Source: Nymphaea colorata (taxonomy: Eukaryota > Streptophyta > Magnoliopsida > Nymphaeales > Nymphaeaceae). Taken from it: a stretch of DNA of 64,000 nt. The notes below the pieces were generated by a model, which saw nothing but the letters and a program-made list of their open reading frames with translations, was not told where the DNA came from and did not search any database. The translations under genes and the position numbers were made by a program. Shown in pieces: positions 23,640 through 35,939 of this stretch. Location: positions 7,562,802 through 7,626,801 of the forward strand of contig NC_045145.1 of NCBI RefSeq assembly GCF_008831285.2, read 5' to 3'. Each line of letters begins with the position of its first letter. Position 1 is the stretch's first letter.

Positions 23640-25602
23640 AACAAGAGGTCAACAGTGCGTCTTCAGGGTCAGCATCTTCAAGGTTCAAACATAGCTGAAT
23701 GGGAAGATAGATATTCTGATGGCAGATCATGTTATGGCTACAGCTCACCTATGGAAGATTACTATGGAGAAGAAGGTTGTTACAAAGATTATTATGAAGA
23801 ACCGGAGAGCAGCTATGTAGAACAGCCACTATACGAGTCGGTCTAGTCTCATTATTTAGCTGATTATCATGTGCACGGTTATGAGAGGGTATATACTGCC
23901 CAAGGGGGCCATAAACTGATAGGAGATTTCCCTCATGCATACACAAAACGAATATGCCCTAAACAGGATCATGTTCATGCTAAATCATTGAATTAAAACA
24001 TTAACTGTAGCGGAAGCATACCTGAATCCATCTGAACAGCAAGGACGGTAGATCGCAGTAAGATCTTCCAAGGTCTGTGCGGCGCACATGCGGTCTCTCT
24101 CAGATGGGGAAGAGACGACCCTAGAAACCAATGTTTCAAGCAACCGTTGCACGACCCCAGGGACCACTACCCTTTTATATCAAGAGCAATTATAGATTCA
24201 ACTCATCAAAGAGTTCGTAATTGCGTACAGGTATCTATATATTATAAAATACCTCATACTATATAAAATGACGTAATATCCCAAAATGCAATCACTTAAG
24301 CGGATATTTATATTAAGACAGTCATAATGTTTGAAATTCTTCATTGACATATGTCGGCCCACCAAATGATCCTTACAATCTCTCACTTGGGCCAAATATG
24401 TCTATATACATTCAGACATTACATAAAACCTTAAGAGCTCATAACTGTTATCTTATTAAACGTCATTTTCACCAATCTTATCCATAATCATATCAACACA
24501 GAACGAAAGCGGCTTTCGCTATATTAAAATTAGTTAAACCTTCAATGGTCACAAATGTTAACACAATCAATAACACAGATCTTATATGAATGTATAGCAT
24601 AAGAATTACATGTAATGTGATTACAACATATTTATTCTATCAAGAGCAATTACGGATTCAACCCATCAAAGAGTTTATAATTGCGTACAGGTATCTATAC
24701 ATTATAAAGTACCACATACCATATAAAATGACATAATATCCCAAAATGCAAGCACTTAAGTGGATATTTACATTAAGACAGCTATAATGTCTGAAATTTC
24801 TCATTGACATATGCCGGCCCACCAAATGATCCTTACATGAACTACATAATCTTGAATCTGAATGTGACCAAGAAGAGCAAAAGGATGATGAAGGTTCTGA
24901 TTATAAATATGAATGCCACCGAGAGGAGTTAAGTGACCAGGTTAGACGGTGGGCAGAGCAAGTTGAGTCTCATTATTCAGCAAGCTATCCTACTCAAGAG
25001 GATAATCGAGCCAACTATGCTCGTGAGTATGACTACTACCAGTCCACACAGGAGGATGATGTTGAGCAAGAGGATGACGCTGGGCAGTCGGATCATGGAT
25101 CTGGCTGCTCCCGAGCAAACCGGAGGGACAAGGACTGCCAATGGGCTGATTACAAGCAGGAAAACCAGCAAAGTGGGGCGAGAAGGCACGAGGGACAGTA
25201 CCCTGGAAAAGGGGTTCTTTTAGTTACAACCCACTTAGATTTGAGTATTCTCACACCCGGCCACAAGATAGAGTGATCCCTGTTCTCACCAGATCCCAGA
25301 ATGGAGTTCAATGATCGGAACTCGACTTTAGTAGACCATTGAGGCCAAATGGGAATCACAGCCGACCTTATGAAGTAGTTGTGGGGCAACATCTAGATTA
25401 TGACGTTATTCTCTGTCATCCTCACATCAGTTTAGAGCAATTTCAAATTTGGGTGAACAAAAGTGCCAATAAATTTTGGGTGATGGACCTATCTCTAGAC
25501 CACAACATCATATTTTTGGGCCAAAGAATGGTACCAGGTCGGTACCAGCGATTTACGAAAGGAGATGTTCTAAACATAGAGGGAGTAAAGTGGGACTTCT
25601 AG
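23640..25602 (+). pseudogene. Family G gag-like ORF with C-terminal FHA-like segment (broken)
   Basis: Reading starts in a Tyr/Asp/Glu-rich frame (EDYYGEEGCYKDYYEEPESS), has a TAG at 23844-23846, and continues across the 23917-24837 insertion: removing the insertion and one target copy leaves the frame open. It carries on as an acidic Gln/Glu-rich region to about 25210, where a frameshift falls in a run of A and G. After one TGA near 25312 it ends with a segment at 25339-25602 (VVVGQHLDYDVIL, PHISLEQFQI, FWVMDLSLDHN, FTKGDVLNIEG). This order of a V(V)G turn, D.xL, a PxIS block, a WxxxDL strand and a KGDxL strand is that of an FHA domain, although the usual Arg after Gly is Gln. Function is inference only. 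Confidence 0.45.
23917..24837 (-). mobile_element. Deleted copia-like LTR element remnant inside family G
   Basis: Read on the minus strand: a 200-bp LTR piece (24837-24638, starting TGTAAGGATC), about 260 bp of internal 3' sequence, a purine tract GGCCCAAGTGAGAGAT (24394-24379), then the full 3' LTR from 24377 to 23917, ending TATCA. The 200-bp piece repeats at 24178-24377 at about 90% identity. A TATAAAAGGG promoter-like motif follows the shared part. Flanks TAAAC (23912-23916) and TGAAC (24838-24842) look like a 5-bp target duplication with one change. Removing it rejoins the host ORF in frame. Most of the interior has been deleted. Confidence 0.7.
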
Positions 25603-25720
25603 CTGAAATGGACACTAGAGGATTCCAGCCAAAGGGGCACTAGAGGATTCCAGTCAAAGGGGAGAGTCTGCGGCTGGCATAGCATCCACTTCCCAACATC
25701 CGGGAAGACGAGGAAATGAC

Positions 25721-28700
25721 TGTTCGCACCCCACCCCTTTCTTGAAGGGTGTGAATTGCGAATCAGCAAAATTCTTTTAAAATTGAGGTTTTGAAGAAAA
25801 TTTTTAAGAGAAAGGGATCTGCCCATCGGTACGAGATCCAACCGTTCCTACCGCCTTTAACAGGGGTAATTGGACTAATGACTAAGAATCATTTGGATCA
25901 TGTACGAGTTATTGATGCAAATCCTATATGCTTATGTATTGAGGTTTTGGATTCAAGAACCAAAATTCATTTTGAATAAGTGATTTGAACTTGTTTCGAA
26001 AATGAATTTGAAAATTGGAGAGCTTTCAAGTTGATTTAAAAACCTTTGTTTTGGTGTCATTTGATCTGAAATTGGCAATTCTTGAGGATTTTGAAAATTT
26101 GAAATTGAGTCCTTTGTTGTGAACTCTAAATGGTTCATGAGTTGAAATTATGATCAACTTTTGGAAAATAGCCAAGTTTCCTTAGCAAAGAAACTTGATT
26201 TTTGAATTCTTCTTTTGCCAAATCGTGTGATTTAGTTAGGTAGAGTTCAAAACATTGTTAGAAAACGTGTTGTTTTCCAAACACACTTTGGCCAAGATTA
26301 TGAATGCATTGTTTGTGTTTTCTTTTGAAGTTAAGAGAAGTTTACAAATTCTTGTTGCAACATGACTTGGTCACTTTTTGCAACTCGAATTTGAATAACT
26401 TAACTTCTTAAGAATGTGCATGTGGTGCTATTGATTTTGAGTGAAAGTGAATGCATGAAATGAAAAGGAAAAATATATGAAACATTCATTCTTCTCTCTC
26501 TCATAATCTCTCAAGGTTCATTCATATGAAACATACATTCTTCACTCTCTCATAATTTCTCAAAATCCATATTGTAATTACATGTCATGTAATCTACACA
26601 TAAAGATGATTTTAATTAAAATGTAGGACTTTCTCTAAATGTACTTATTATATGATTAAGCACATGAATTAGAGATGTAATCCATAAGCTTGAGACTTGA
26701 CATAAAACTATCAAAATGTTGAAAAATATACAAATGATGTCAAAATCAATTTTTTTTTGAAATAGATGGGAGACGTGGATGACATCCACTTTTGTCTCAA
26801 GATAGCTAAAAAAAATCAGACCTTATGTTGATTTAGATAGCTGAAAATTATGGACGTTGATTCCAATAAAGGACTTGTTTCTTAGATAGAAATGAGAAGT
26901 CCTTCATCAAATTTCAGATTTCGTACTCATGAAATCGTCAATTTCTTTGGATGGTTCTAAGATAATTGGCATTTCAAATATATAAAATTTGACACTTAAA
27001 CCAATTCCTATAAAACATGGTTTGATTTTAATAACAGACATACATCTTATGTATGGATTGCAGAAATTAAGCAAATTTTAAAATAAAATGAAAATGATTT
27101 CATAACTTGGTACTATGAAAATCAAAATGAACCATCTTCTTAAAACCAGTTTGGAAACGTGTTCCAATCTGATTTTAAGAGAGGAAAACAATTTTTAACA
27201 AGAGATTGAACACGTATATGTATATATATAACAATGTATACATATACATACTTTACCCTTCAAAATGAAATTTTATGAATGGACCACATAACTCACGAAT
27301 CATGAAGATTCATGGCTAGGTTCTTTTACGTGGGAAGATTGAAAACTTGTTCCAAATCTCTCCTACTACCCTTAATCAATTAAATAAAGAATGAAACAAA
27401 ATAACTTTAAATAGAAAGGGATAAATGAATGATCAAGGTAGTTCATCCTTTATTTCGCCATACAAAGGTGTATTACATTCATGAGAATGTATTCATCCCT
27501 AATAGGCTTTTTCGTCATATATATATTGCAGCAAGATCACTCTCTCACCGTGGGATTCTCTCATGGTGGAAAGTTCAAAATGGTTTTAAGCTGGTTGTTT
27601 TAAAAGGGACGTGGCCTTGGGGCCCTTTTCAAAATTTGATACATGGGTTCATCTTTAAGAAAAACCGACGTATGCATGCATGATGCATTAACATGTACAT
27701 TTAATCGTAGGTTTCTCCTAGCTGGACATCATTCCCAGCCATGAAACAAATGAAAATAAACCCTCCCATGAATTGCTAGAATTAAAATGAACTAATGAGA
27801 AGACAAAATAGATGAGAAATGGTTAAAATCACCTACCTTGCGGTCGGTCTTGATACTTGATCTTTGCCTTCACTTGTTTTCTAACTCGAGCAATCCTAAG
27901 CAAGAATCGAAGCTTGGATTCGAGCTTAGCAAAGCTAGAAGTAGAATAGCTTGCTTGCTGGAATTTATGGTAGGAAAGAATGTTTCTCACCACGAAAATC
28001 CTAAGTAAGGGTTCATTTAAGCACCATAACTTAGCAAAATCAATGGAGAGAATAGAAGAAAATGAAGAAGAAAGTAAGAGAAAAGAGGGAAGAGTACTTG
28101 GACAAATCTCTCATCTCTTCCTTGGCTTCTCCCTCCTAGCTCCTTGGCTGCAGCACTTGAAGGAATACCTCAAAATTTCGCCCTCCCCCCCCCTTGGTGG
28201 CCAAGGAGAGGTTTATATTAGGGGAGGAGGTGAGTTCAACCACTTCCTTTAATTTGTTAATCAAGGCTTAGGGAGATGAAAAATTGATTAAATGAGTTTT
28301 AATTACTCTATTTAATTATTCATAGCTCATTTGCACGAGCTAGGTGGGCTGGGCTAGGTGTGGTCAACCTTGGTTCAGACCTAGCTGACCAACTTTGACT
28401 AAAATTTTGGACGAAAATGCCCTTGCACAAGGTTTTACCTTATTTTGTGTTATTTTTTTTTGTTTGAAATCGAGCTTGTTAGGTTAAAACCTAGTTTTTA
28501 AGCTCCAAATGCCATTGAATTATGATAATCCAATTTAAATTTGAATAAAATTTGAAAATTCTGTCAAATTTGGCTCGAAAAGGGTATTTTCGTCCATAGT
28601 TTGATTGAAGACGGATTTCAACTGAATCAAACTTTTGTTTGAAAAAATTGAATTTTAATTTGGTATTTGATTTATGCATTTGACAAATCCAAATGTTTAT

Positions 28701-29580
28701 TTGCCTTTCATAAACCAATTTGGACTCTGTAAGTTCAATTTGACCATAGAAGGGCAAAATTGTCCAGATTGGTCAATTTCGACCAATTGACGAAAGTCAA
28801 AGCTCATTTGTGAGTAGTTTGACTTTGTTTGAGGTAATTTGATAAATTTGAGCCAACAAAGCTCTTAGTTGAGCTAAATTGTACTTTGACTGAGTTTAGT
28901 CAAAGTGGGTTTGGTTCGGTCAAAGTCTATTTTTGTCCATTAATTGGATCGTAAGACAGACCTACTTTTTTGGCCAAGCTGAGCTCATGTTGACTGAGCC
29001 TAGCTAAGATTTGGGTGCACTAGGGTCAAACCTACTTGAATTAAGTGGGTTTGGCCAGCCTAGTTATTGCTTTTCGAAGATTGAAAACTCTTTAAAGAGG
29101 ACCTAGTTAAAGAAGAGAGAGATGTATAAATGTTTCTCTTTTCCTAGGTTTTTAATTATGAAATCATTCATTTTTCCTTGAAAATTATTTTTTCAAATAA
29201 TTGGGAGAAAATATTTATTTATTTATTTATTTATTTTAAATGGGGGGTGTGACCCGGGGGCTCTTGACCACACGGGCTAGGTGGGGCCCACACGTGGGTC
29301 TCACATAGCATTCTAGACCAAATTAGATCCAATTCTTGGATCTAAGTCAAAATTTGAATTTTGCAATTGGATTTGGATTTCAAATCTTAATTTGGACATA
29401 TTTTGAACTCATAATCCTGCATTGGGATTTGTGTCACAAGTTAAATTCATGATTCAAATCCAAATTATGTTTAGGTTTGAAATTGGCTTTGAAATTGTAA
29501 AATTTCACAATTCTTTTGAGAAATTTTCACATTGCTTCAATTTTGATGTGAAAAAATTTGAGGTGTTAACACTTACCACA
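25721..29580. mobile_element. Solo LTR, 3.86 kb, inserted in family G copy A
   Basis: It starts TGTTCGCACCCCACCCC at 25721 and ends GTTAACACTTACCACA at 29580, giving TG...CA ends. It is flanked by TGAC at 25717-25720 and 29581-29584, and the base before each (A) also agrees. No primer site, polypurine tract or polymerase ORF is found inside, so it reads as one very long LTR left after recombination. Long LTRs of this kind occur in plant Ty3/gypsy Tekay/Del-type elements; that assignment is inference. A related, older sequence is at about 2.7-5.9 kb. Confidence 0.6.
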
Positions 29581-30019
29581 TGACATTAACTAGAGAACTC
29601 ACCTTCCAACAAGAGCCTCACGTGATCGACGTGTAAAAACCAAGACAAGGGGCTATGAAGCCAGACCCATACGCAGCCAAAGCTCATGTCAATTTGATTA
29701 TGATCAAACCCAATGTCAGGAGAAGGTGATAGGGGCCGAAGAGGTGCTGACCATTTGGTGAGACGCCAACCGGACAGGGGGTCATCACATTACACCCGAA
29801 AGGAGAGCCCTTTTGTTCCTCCGATAGAACATCATCGATCCACCAAAGATAGAGTGATACCTTGCACTTTGCAGGGTAACAGAGGGTGAATTGCTAAGGA
29901 GGAACGCCCTATACCACAGAAAATAGAGAACTGAAATCTGCAACCTTCAAGATCTCCGTTGGTAGATTCACTGCCAGCAGGGTATAAGTTGCGCGAAGAA
30001 ATCCAGTAGTTGCAATCCG

Positions 30020-30868
30020 TTGCCAATCCTGGTCTGCAGCAGCCACGAAAGACTGCCAGTAGTCTTTTTCCTATTGAAAGAAAAGCACCAACTCCTATTG
30101 AACACTCACAGAAGGGAGTTACCTATTGTAGGGACGAAAAAGGCAAAGAGTGACAGCGAAGAGGAAGAGACGCCTAAGTCCAACCTAGACAAGGGCGACC
30201 CTAAACAAGTTATACCTGTTATTCGGGTGGAAATACAACCAATCTCTCCTAAGGCTGTTCATAATCCGCCAAAGCCCGATTTGACGAGTTAAGAAAGGAT
30301 GAAGTACATTGAGAAACGGCAGTGTTTTAGGTGTAAAAAGGAATGGAAACGTGGGCATAGATGTGCAAGAACCTCCACCCTTGAGAAAACGAGTGAACAT
30401 GGTGTTTCCGTCAAGATAACAACCTACTCATTGGAAGAGAAAGGTGCATCTGTTGCAGCATCGGTCGGGGACTTGAGAAAGCGAACGTTGTCGGCACTTG
30501 CGCAAGGTGCACCCACCCGAGTGCAATCTGGCCAGAATGCCACCAGGATAACCCGAGCTATAAGGATTAGTCTCACAAAGTGTCGGAGACTCTCAATAGC
30601 CTGTTTAAGGAGAATTCGAAGCCGGGTGAAGGATAATCCCCAAGAGGAACAACTAGGGGAATCCGCAAATGGGGAGCCAGTCCCCTACACCAAACCGATT
30701 TGGTCAAATTATATTCAGGCCCTATCACTCCTATCGGGAGATGGTGCTGATTCACCCACGCAAGTCGAGAGCCTGACCACTTACAAACAGATTTTTATGG
30801 ACCTAGAATGGCAAGCCATGGCTGAAGAGGAAAAGGAGGATGAACAAGAGCATGATATTCGCCGATAA
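30020..30868 (+). pseudogene. Family G zinc-knuckle ORF, copy A
   Basis: The frame encodes an acidic SDSEEEE stretch, a Pro-rich linker, then CFRCKKEWKRGHRC, a CX2CX7HXC knuckle with the spacing of plant Ty3/gypsy gag proteins. A basic Arg-rich region and an acidic tail EEEKEDEQEHD follow. A TAA at 30290-30292 interrupts it; copy B has CAA there. Copy A also lacks 31 bp near 30895 that copy B has. No protease or polymerase motif follows, so the protein is likely a nucleic-acid-binding gag-type product of a non-autonomous element. Confidence 0.6.
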
Positions 30869-31069
30869 GAAACTCTTGCTGGGAACAAAGAGGCTGCCAG
30901 TCAAAACCACCCAGGTGTGCAGTCTTTATTTGGGATTTTGGCGCAGCAATTAGGACCGAAAGGAAGACACCGTGACATGCCAAATAATGTTTTTGGATAT
31001 AAGGAAGACCAAAGGGCTGAAGTTCAACCTGATGGCGGTGAGAAGGGCAGTGTGAGAGCAGATTGTGAT

Positions 31070-31074
31070 CTAGC
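31070..31074. repeat. Left target-site duplication CTAGC
   Basis: Identical to 36428-36432. Copy B of the host element has a single CTAGC at the matching position (within 42684-42692). Confidence 0.95.
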
Positions 31075-31713
31075 TGTTGGGTCGGGTCCAGCCTCAAGTG
31101 GACCCGATCCGGCCCGTCACTTAAGTGACGGGCGGAAGAAAAGGAGAGCACACGATGTGCCCCCTCTCTCTCTCACTCCCTCTTACGTCTCTCTCTCTCT
31201 AGGGTTCCGTTTTTTGGGAAAAGAGAAAGGAGAGGTGTGGTCTCTCGTGCTCTCTCTTGGTGGCTGCATAGCAAGAGGAGAGAAGGAGAAGAAGAAAGGA
31301 GAGAAGGAGAAGAGGAAGAGAAGGTTGCGAGCATTTGGCTAGAGCAAGATTCGATTCCAACGAGGAGGCGGAACGCATCTCCTCCCAATCCACGTTTTGG
31401 GCATTCAATCGGTGATATTTTTCACTTGTTTTCTCATATAGCTTTGGTGAGATATTATTGTTGGAGGGTTGGCTTTGTGTAGCCCCTCGTGGGACAACTT
31501 ATATCATTGATTATAGTGGATTGAGTTTTGGGTCGTAGTACCCCGTGGTTTTTACCCTCATTGTTTAGAGGGGTTTTCCACGTAAAAATCTTCTCGTGCA
31601 TTTGTGATTGCTTGGTCGTTGATCCATTGCTTATTGCTTGATCGGTTTGGACTATACTTCGTTGTTGAATCTTTTTTTAGTAGATTCGTGTTTATCCGCA
31701 TTTTATCCCAACA
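31075..31713 (+). repeat. 5' LTR of the copia element
   Basis: 639 bp, TGTTGGGTCGG...CCCAACA. It contains an inverted pair CGTCACTTAAGTGACG and a CT-rich tract, and an AG-rich segment that differs in length from the 3' LTR. Confidence 0.95.
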
Positions 31714-31716
31714 AAG

Positions 31717-31730
31717 TGGTATCAGAGCCA
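31717..31730 (+). other. Copia primer-binding site (initiator tRNA-Met)
   Basis: TGGTATCAGAGCCA, 3 bp after the 5' LTR, a perfect match to the plant initiator tRNA-Met priming sequence. Confidence 0.95.
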
Positions 31731-31768
31731 GGTTGGTGGATAACAAAATTGATTTTGGTACTAGCCGT

Positions 31769-34700
31769 ATGATTAGTCTAAATGGGTGTAATTATAGTCT
31801 ATGGAAAAATAAGATGAAAGATCTCTTATATGTGAAGGCTATGCACCTCCCAGTTTTTGCCAAAGAAAAGCCTGATTCTAAGTCTGACGAAGAATGGGAA
31901 TTTGAACACGAACAAGTTTGTGGTTTCATTCGACAATTTGTGGATGAAAATGTTTATAACCATATTCAAGATGAAAATCATGCATGTAGTTTGTGGGCAA
32001 AATTAGAAAATCTTTATGCCTCCAAGACAGGAAGTAGTAAATTATTTCTTCTGAAAAGATTGATGAATTTAAAATTCAGGGAGGGCAGTTCAGTGTCAGA
32101 TTTTCTAAATGATTTTCAGGGGGTCATTAGTCAGTTATCCAGTATGGGCGTTAAATTTGAAGATGAGATTTTGGAATTATTATTGCTTGCTACTTTGCCT
32201 GATTCGTGGGAGACATTTAGAGTCTCGCTTAATAACTCTGCAGCAAATGGGGTTGTTTCTTTAGAAACTGTTAAGTCAGGTATTCTCAATGAGGAGATGA
32301 GAAGAAAATCTCAGGCTTGCTCTTCTCAGACAGATGTTCTTTTCACAGAGAACAGGGGGAGGAGAAAATTCAAGAGTGACAGGGGCAGAGATAAAAGCAG
32401 AAGCAAGTCCAAATCGAGATATAAGAATTTGGAATGCCATCACTGTGGAAAGAAATGACACATAAAGATGTACTGCTTCCAGCTGAAGAAGGAGAATAAA
32501 ATTGGGGAGAAACAGGAGAAGAAAGATGACCGAGATGACAATGTCGCAGCTACTGCACAACATGAAATGTTTGTTGTTTGTGATGCTAACATGGTTCATG
32601 TTGCTAGAGACGATACTTGTTGGCTTGTTGATAGTGGTTCAGCTCTTCATGTTACTTCCCATAAAGATTTTTTCTCTTCATATATTTCTGGTGATTTTGG
32701 TACTTTGAGAATGGGTAATGGTTCTTTGTCTTACGTTGTAGGCAAAGGCGACGTCATTTTGAAGAATGCGAATGGAGCTCTATTAAAGCTGACAGATGTG
32801 AGGCATGCACCTGACATGCATCTGAACCTTATCTCTGCAGGAAGGCTCGATGAAGAAGGGTATCACAACACTTTTGGTGATGGTCAGTGGAAGCTTACTA
32901 GAGGTTCCTTAATTATTGCTCGAGGCAAGAGATGCAGCAATAATCTTTATACTATGCAAGCATCGATTTCCAGAGACATGGTACATGTGACACATGATGA
33001 GAAATCTATTGAGTTGTGGCACAGGAGGCTGAGACATATGAGTGACAAGGGACTATAATTCTTGATCAAGAAGAATCTTCTACAAGATGTAAAGAAGGTT
33101 AAACTTGACAAATGTAGTCATTGTTTTGCAGGGAAGCAGACGCGGGTCTCTTTCAAGAGTCATCCACCTTCCAGAAAGTCAGAAGCACTTGAGTTGGTTC
33201 ATACAGATGTATGTGGTCCTATGAAAGTAAGTTCACATGGTGGTGCACTTTATTTTGTCACGTTTATTGATGATTTTTTCAGGAAAGTTTGGGTCTATTC
33301 TTTGAAGAGGAAAGACCAAGTCCTTGGTGTTTTCAAGGACTTTCATGCACTGGTTGAAAGACAGTCTGAAAAGAAGCTGAAGTGTGTTCGCAGCAATAAT
33401 GGGGGAGAGTATATTGGTCCATTTGATGAGTATTGCAGATCTCATGGCATCAGGCACCAGAAGACTCCACCTAAGACTCCTCCATTGAATGGCGTGGCAG
33501 AAAGGATGAACAGGACACTCATGGAGAGAGTTAGATGTCTCCTATCTGAAGCTAAGTTATCTGATTCTTTTTGGTGTGAAGCTTTACATACTGCTGCGTA
33601 TGTGATTAACTTGTCTCCACATATTCCTTTGGATGGTGATGTTCCTAACAGAGTTTGGTATGGGAAGGATGTATCCTATGAGCACTTACGTGTATTTGGA
33701 TGCAGGGCATTTGTGCATATACCAAAGGATGAGAGATCGAAGTTGGAATCAAAAAGCAGGCAGTGCGTGTTTTTGGGTTATGGCCATGATGAATTTGGTT
33801 ATAGATTGTATGATCCAGTTGAAAAGAAGCTTGTCAGAAGCAAGGATGTTGTATTTGCTGAAGATCAGAATATTGAGGATATTCAGAAAGCAGTAAAAAA
33901 TTCTTCTCATAGCAGCTATTTGCCAGTTGATGTGGATCTTATTCCCTTGCAGAATACTTCAAGAGCAGTGCCAGATGATGCTGTTGGGCAGATACATGAT
34001 AGAGAAGGACAAATAGACATGTCATAGATTCCTAATTCAGATGACGAAGGTGACGATCATAACTTGGAGGGTTCTTCCTCAGATGTAGATCGACAGCGAA
34101 GATCCACGAGGGAGCGGCGTCCCTCAACTAGATATCCCGCACATGACTATATTTTGTTGACTGATAGTGGTGAACCTGAATGCTATGAAGAAGCTATGCA
34201 TGATGTGCACAAGGAAAAGTGGATGGAAGCCATGAAAGATGAGATGCAGTCACTTTACGACAACCACACCTTTGAGCTTGTGGAGTTGCCCCAAGGCAAG
34301 AGGGCATTGAGAAACAAATGAGTTTTTAGAGTGAAGCATGATGAAAACTCTCTAAACCCAAGATACAAAGCTAGGTTGGTTGTGAAGGGGTTCAATCAGA
34401 GGAAAGGAGTTGACTTTGACGAGATATTCTTACCGGTGGTCAAGATGTCATCTATCAGAGTTGTTCTTAGTTTGGCAGCCAGTCTTGATTTGGAGATCGA
34501 GTAGATGGATGTGAATACAGCTTTTCTTCATGGTGATCTTGATGAGGAAATTTACATGATGCAGCCCGAAGGTTTTCTTGTGAAAGGTAAAGAAAACCAT
34601 GTTTGCAGATTAAAGAAAAGCTTGTATGGTCTGAAGCAGGCACCTAGGCAGTGGTACAAGAAGTTCGAGTCATTTATGGGGGAGTATGGCTACACCAAGA

Positions 34701-35743
34701 CTACTTCAGATCACTGCGTCTTTGTGAAGAAATTCTCAGGTAATGATTTTGTCATTTTGTTGATTTATGTTGATGACATGCTTATTGTTGGTAATAATAT
34801 CTCGAGAATTTCAAGCTTGAAAAAGGAGTTGAGCAAGTCTTTTGCTATGAAAGTCTTGGGACCTGCTAGTCAGATTTTGGGTATGAAGATCACGCGAGAT
34901 AAGACGTCGAAGAAGCTATGGCTATCTCAGGAGAAGTACATTGAAAAAGTACTTCAAAGATTTCACATGGACAAGGCAAAGACTGTTAGCACCCCTCTTG
35001 CAGTGCATTTCAAGTTGAGCACCAAGCAGAGTCCAAGGACAGATTCAGAAAAGGAAGATATGGAGAAGATTCCCTATGCCTCAGTCACAGGTAGTCTGAT
35101 GTATGCTATGGTATGTACTAGACCTGATATTGCTCATTCAGTTGGAGTTGTTAGTCGGTTTGTCTCAAATCCAGGAAAGAAACACTGGGAAGCAGTTAAA
35201 TGGATTTTGAGATACCTTCGTGGAACTAGCAGTTTTTCACTTTGTTTTGGAGCAGAAAAATCTATTCTTGTTGGCTATACAGATTCAGACATGACAGGAG
35301 ACATTGACGGGAGAAGATCTATATCTGGTTTTTTATTGACATATGCAGGTGGTGCAGTTTCTTGGCAATCCAGACTTCAGAAATGTGTAGCATTATCTAC
35401 TACTGAAGCAGAGTTTATTGCAGCTACAGAGGCGAGCAAGGAGCTTTTATGGATGAAGAGGTTCATGCAGGAACTTCAGTTTAGTCAAGACGAGTACGTG
35501 CTTTACTGTGACAGCCAGAGTGCTATTCACCTTGGAAAGAATTCTACTTTTCATGCAAGGTCAAAGCATATAGACGTGAGGTATCATTGGATACGTGATG
35601 TTCTAGAGTCGAAGCAGTTTGTTCTTGATAAGATCCATACAGATGATAATCCTGCAGATATGATGACGAAGTCTCTACCTAAAGAGAAACATGATATGTG
35701 TAGAGACTTAGTTGGGATGACTGCCTTTAAGGCAGTATATTAA
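31769..35743 (+). pseudogene. Copia gag-pol polyprotein with five internal stops
   Basis: The product would make the particle, cut itself, copy the RNA and integrate the DNA. One frame runs throughout with no frameshift. Order: gag with LWKNKM near the start; knuckle ECHHCGKK...HIKMYC broken by TGA at 32456; protease DSG near 32630; integrase zinc site and DDE core (33000-33510); reverse transcriptase with YVDD (about 34770); RNase H to 35743. Further stops are TAA 33056, TAG 34025, TGA 34319 and TAG 34502. The second integrase Asp is Asn (codon 33395-33397). The start is uncertain: ATG 31769 is first, but a GTG a few codons upstream may be a mutated ATG. Not functional. Confidence 0.95.
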
Positions 35744-35780
35744 TTTTGTTCTTTTTGCAGGAATGTTCCCTCACTTGAGG

Positions 35781-35794
35781 CTGGAGGGGGAGTT
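35781..35794 (+). other. Copia polypurine tract
   Basis: CTGGAGGGGGAGTT ends directly at the 3' LTR start, as expected for plus-strand priming. Confidence 0.85.
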
Positions 35795-35906
35795 TGTTGG
35801 GTCGGGTCCAGCCTCAAGTGGACCCGATCCGGCCCGTCACTTAAGTGACGGGCGGAAGAAAAGGGGAGCACGCGATGTGCCCCCTCTCTCTCTCAATCCC
35901 TCTTAC

Positions 35907-35939
<33 letters not shown>

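Noticed and set aside
24178-24837. Two 200-bp direct repeats read as a TRIM element (LTR-internal-LTR)
   Set aside because: The left LTR clearly extends beyond the shared 200 bp to 23917, where the target duplication lies, so this is a deleted larger element rather than a TRIM.
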